Positions 6,902 to 7,513 of a stretch of 7,513 nt of DNA are shown in pieces. The DNA comes from Anaerolineae bacterium. GTDB lineage: Bacteria > Chloroflexota > Anaerolineae > Promineifilales > Promineifilaceae. A program made the position numbers and the translations under genes. Each line of letters opens with the position of its first letter. The stretch's first letter is position 1. The notes under the pieces are model-generated. The model made no database searches. It was given only the letters and a program-made list of their open reading frames with translations, and was not told where the DNA came from. The DNA lies in the NCBI GenBank assembly GCA_028284105.1, contig JANQSK010000477.1, positions 1 to 7,513 of the forward strand, in the 5' to 3' direction.

Positions 6902-6931
6902 AAAACGGCCGTTTGTACAAACGGCCGTTTT
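6902..6931 (+). terminator. Perfect 30-base palindromic terminator
   Basis: A perfect palindrome that folds into a 13-base-pair stem (AAAACGGCCGTTT) with a GTAC loop and is followed by further Ts. It lies 23 bases after the stop codon of the hypothetical membrane protein. Because it is flanked by A/T runs on both sides it could also stop minus-strand transcription. Each arm contains one ACGGCCGT octamer (6905-6912 and 6921-6928). Confidence 0.88.
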
Positions 6932-6957
6932 TGTTTTCAGGAGTAAAAGAGTAAAGT

Positions 6958-7006
6958 GAAACGAAGTTGCTGCTTTGAATAGAACGGCGGCTATGAACTT
7001 CGTTTC
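6958..7006 (+). promoter_or_regulatory. Leader hairpin A upstream of the serine hydrolase
   Basis: The arms GAAACGAAGTT (6958-6968) and AACTTCGTTTC (6996-7006) are perfect reverse complements of 11 bases. Inside them GCTGCT (6969-6974) can pair with GGCGGC (6986-6991), using two G-U pairs and leaving a TATG bulge on the 3' side. The whole could be a structured 5' untranslated RNA or a DNA binding site. No T-run follows, so it is not a standard terminator. Confidence 0.55.
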
Positions 7007-7012
7007 CTCGAG

Positions 7013-7060
7013 GTTCCGAAGCTTATTTCTAACAGAGTTATCAATTAGAAACTTCGGAAC
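7013..7060 (+). promoter_or_regulatory. Leader hairpin B just before the ribosome binding site of the serine hydrolase
   Basis: GTTCCGAAG (7013-7021) pairs with CTTCGGAAC (7052-7060). After a 4-base CTTA bulge, TTTCTAA (7026-7032) pairs with TTAGAAA (7045-7051), giving 16 base pairs and a 12-base loop. It ends 4 bases before the AAGGAG ribosome binding site at 7065-7070. Its arms share the CGAAG/CTTCG core with hairpin A, so exchange of pairing partners is possible. Confidence 0.6.
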
Positions 7061-7075
7061 ACTTAAGGAGTTAGG

Positions 7076-7513
7076 ATGGACGAGAAGAAACAACTGATCA
7101 AAAAAATTGAAAACCCACAACACCCCGATCGTCAAGGGTTTGATGCCTATTCACTTGAAGAGTTGATGGAAAAATTTGGCGTTCCTGGCGTGGGTATCGC
7201 TGCGATTCAGGATTTTAAAATCCATTGGACAAAATCATATGGCAGAGCTGATGTAGAGACAGGGGCAAAAGTGAATGAAACAACCCTTTTCCAAGCGGCA
7301 TCGATCAGTAAACCCGTTGCCGCGATGGCTGTGCTGAAGGCGGTTCAAGATGGGGTCTTCTCATTAGATGATGACATCAACACAATCTTAAAAAGCTGGA
7401 AGTTACCTCAAAGTAAACGCCAAAATGAGCAACCTATCACGCCGCGAATGTTGACAAGCCATACGGCTGGCATGGGGGATGGGTTTGGTTTCCCTGGCTA
7501 TCATCCTGATGAG
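7076..7513 (+). CDS. Class C beta-lactamase-like serine hydrolase, N-terminal part (3' end outside window)
   Basis: Member of the beta-lactamase/penicillin-binding-protein-like superfamily (PF00144 type), which includes esterases, D-aminopeptidases and carboxypeptidases as well as class C beta-lactamases. The first 146 residues are visible. The SxxK motif is Ser76-Ile-Ser-Lys79 within LFQAASISKPVAAMAV, with Ser76 the expected nucleophile. Other family marks are VPGVGIAAIQD (36-46), the SYGRADVETG turn (54-63), DGVFSLDDDI (92-101) and LTSHTAGM (126-133). The YxN and C-terminal HxG-type motifs would lie to the right of the window. No signal peptide is seen at this start, which suggests a cytoplasmic enzyme. 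The ATG at 7076 is supported by AAGGAG 5 bases upstream. The substrate cannot be told from the visible part, and a true beta-lactamase is not the favoured reading. The preceding leader has two large hairpins. Confidence 0.92.
   Translation, partial: MDEKKQLIKKIENPQHPDRQGFDAYSLEELMEKFGVPGVGIAAIQDFKIHWTKSYGRADVETGAKVNETTLFQAASISKPVAAMAVLKAVQDGVFSLDDDINTILKSWKLPQSKRQNEQPITPRMLTSHTAGMGDGFGFPGYHPDE

Noticed and set aside
6902..7060. A miniature transposable element made of the three consecutive hairpins
   Set aside because: No matching outer terminal inverted repeats and no target-site duplication were seen. The first hairpin is fully explained as the terminator of the preceding gene.
6875..7135. 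Minus-strand open frame of 86 codons
   Set aside because: It runs antisense across the terminator, both leader hairpins and the start of the serine hydrolase. It has no recognisable domain, and its sequence is dictated by those elements.

Overview
The window looks like a chromosomal segment of a bacterium, most probably a member of the Chloroflexota (Anaerolineae-like). That placement is an inference. It rests on the secreted subtilase with long proline/threonine/aspartate linkers built on TDTP repeats, a style common in that phylum, on the moderate GC content, and on the small single-helix protein of unknown function. No tRNA, rRNA, CRISPR array, insertion sequence or phage gene is visible.

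Layout, left to right. (1) The 5' part of mutS on the minus strand, cut by the left edge, with a good Shine-Dalgarno site and a plausible promoter. (2) A hairpin terminator between mutS and the next gene. (3) A 1279-residue secreted subtilisin-like protease on the minus strand. Its order is signal peptide, apparently duplicated pro-domain, S8 catalytic domain, beta-sandwich, TDTP linker, P-domain, 12-fold TDTP linker, and a C-terminal four-unit repeat domain. (4) A dual-specificity/PTPMT1-like phosphatase on the minus strand. (5) A YqaA-type DedA-family membrane protein on the minus strand. (6) After a divergent intergenic region, a 212-residue protein with one N-terminal membrane helix on the plus strand, followed by a perfect palindromic terminator. 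(7) A leader with two large hairpins, then the 5' end of a class C beta-lactamase-like serine hydrolase on the plus strand, cut by the right edge.

The genes do not form one pathway. The only pairing with a possible shared theme is the phosphatase next to the DedA protein, since both families include members acting on membrane lipids. mutS is housekeeping, the protease is extracellular, and the serine hydrolase is unassigned.

The most unusual signal is at DNA level. The 8-base palindrome ACGGCCGT occurs eight times in 7.5 kb, where about 0.1 would be expected by chance. It lies in all three codon phases of four different genes and twice in a terminator. This resembles the cyanobacterial HIP1 element in behaviour but not in sequence. 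Second are the paired, mutually compatible hairpins in the serine hydrolase leader. Third is the protease C-terminal repeat, whose first and last units look like the two halves of one unit, as in a closed beta-propeller.
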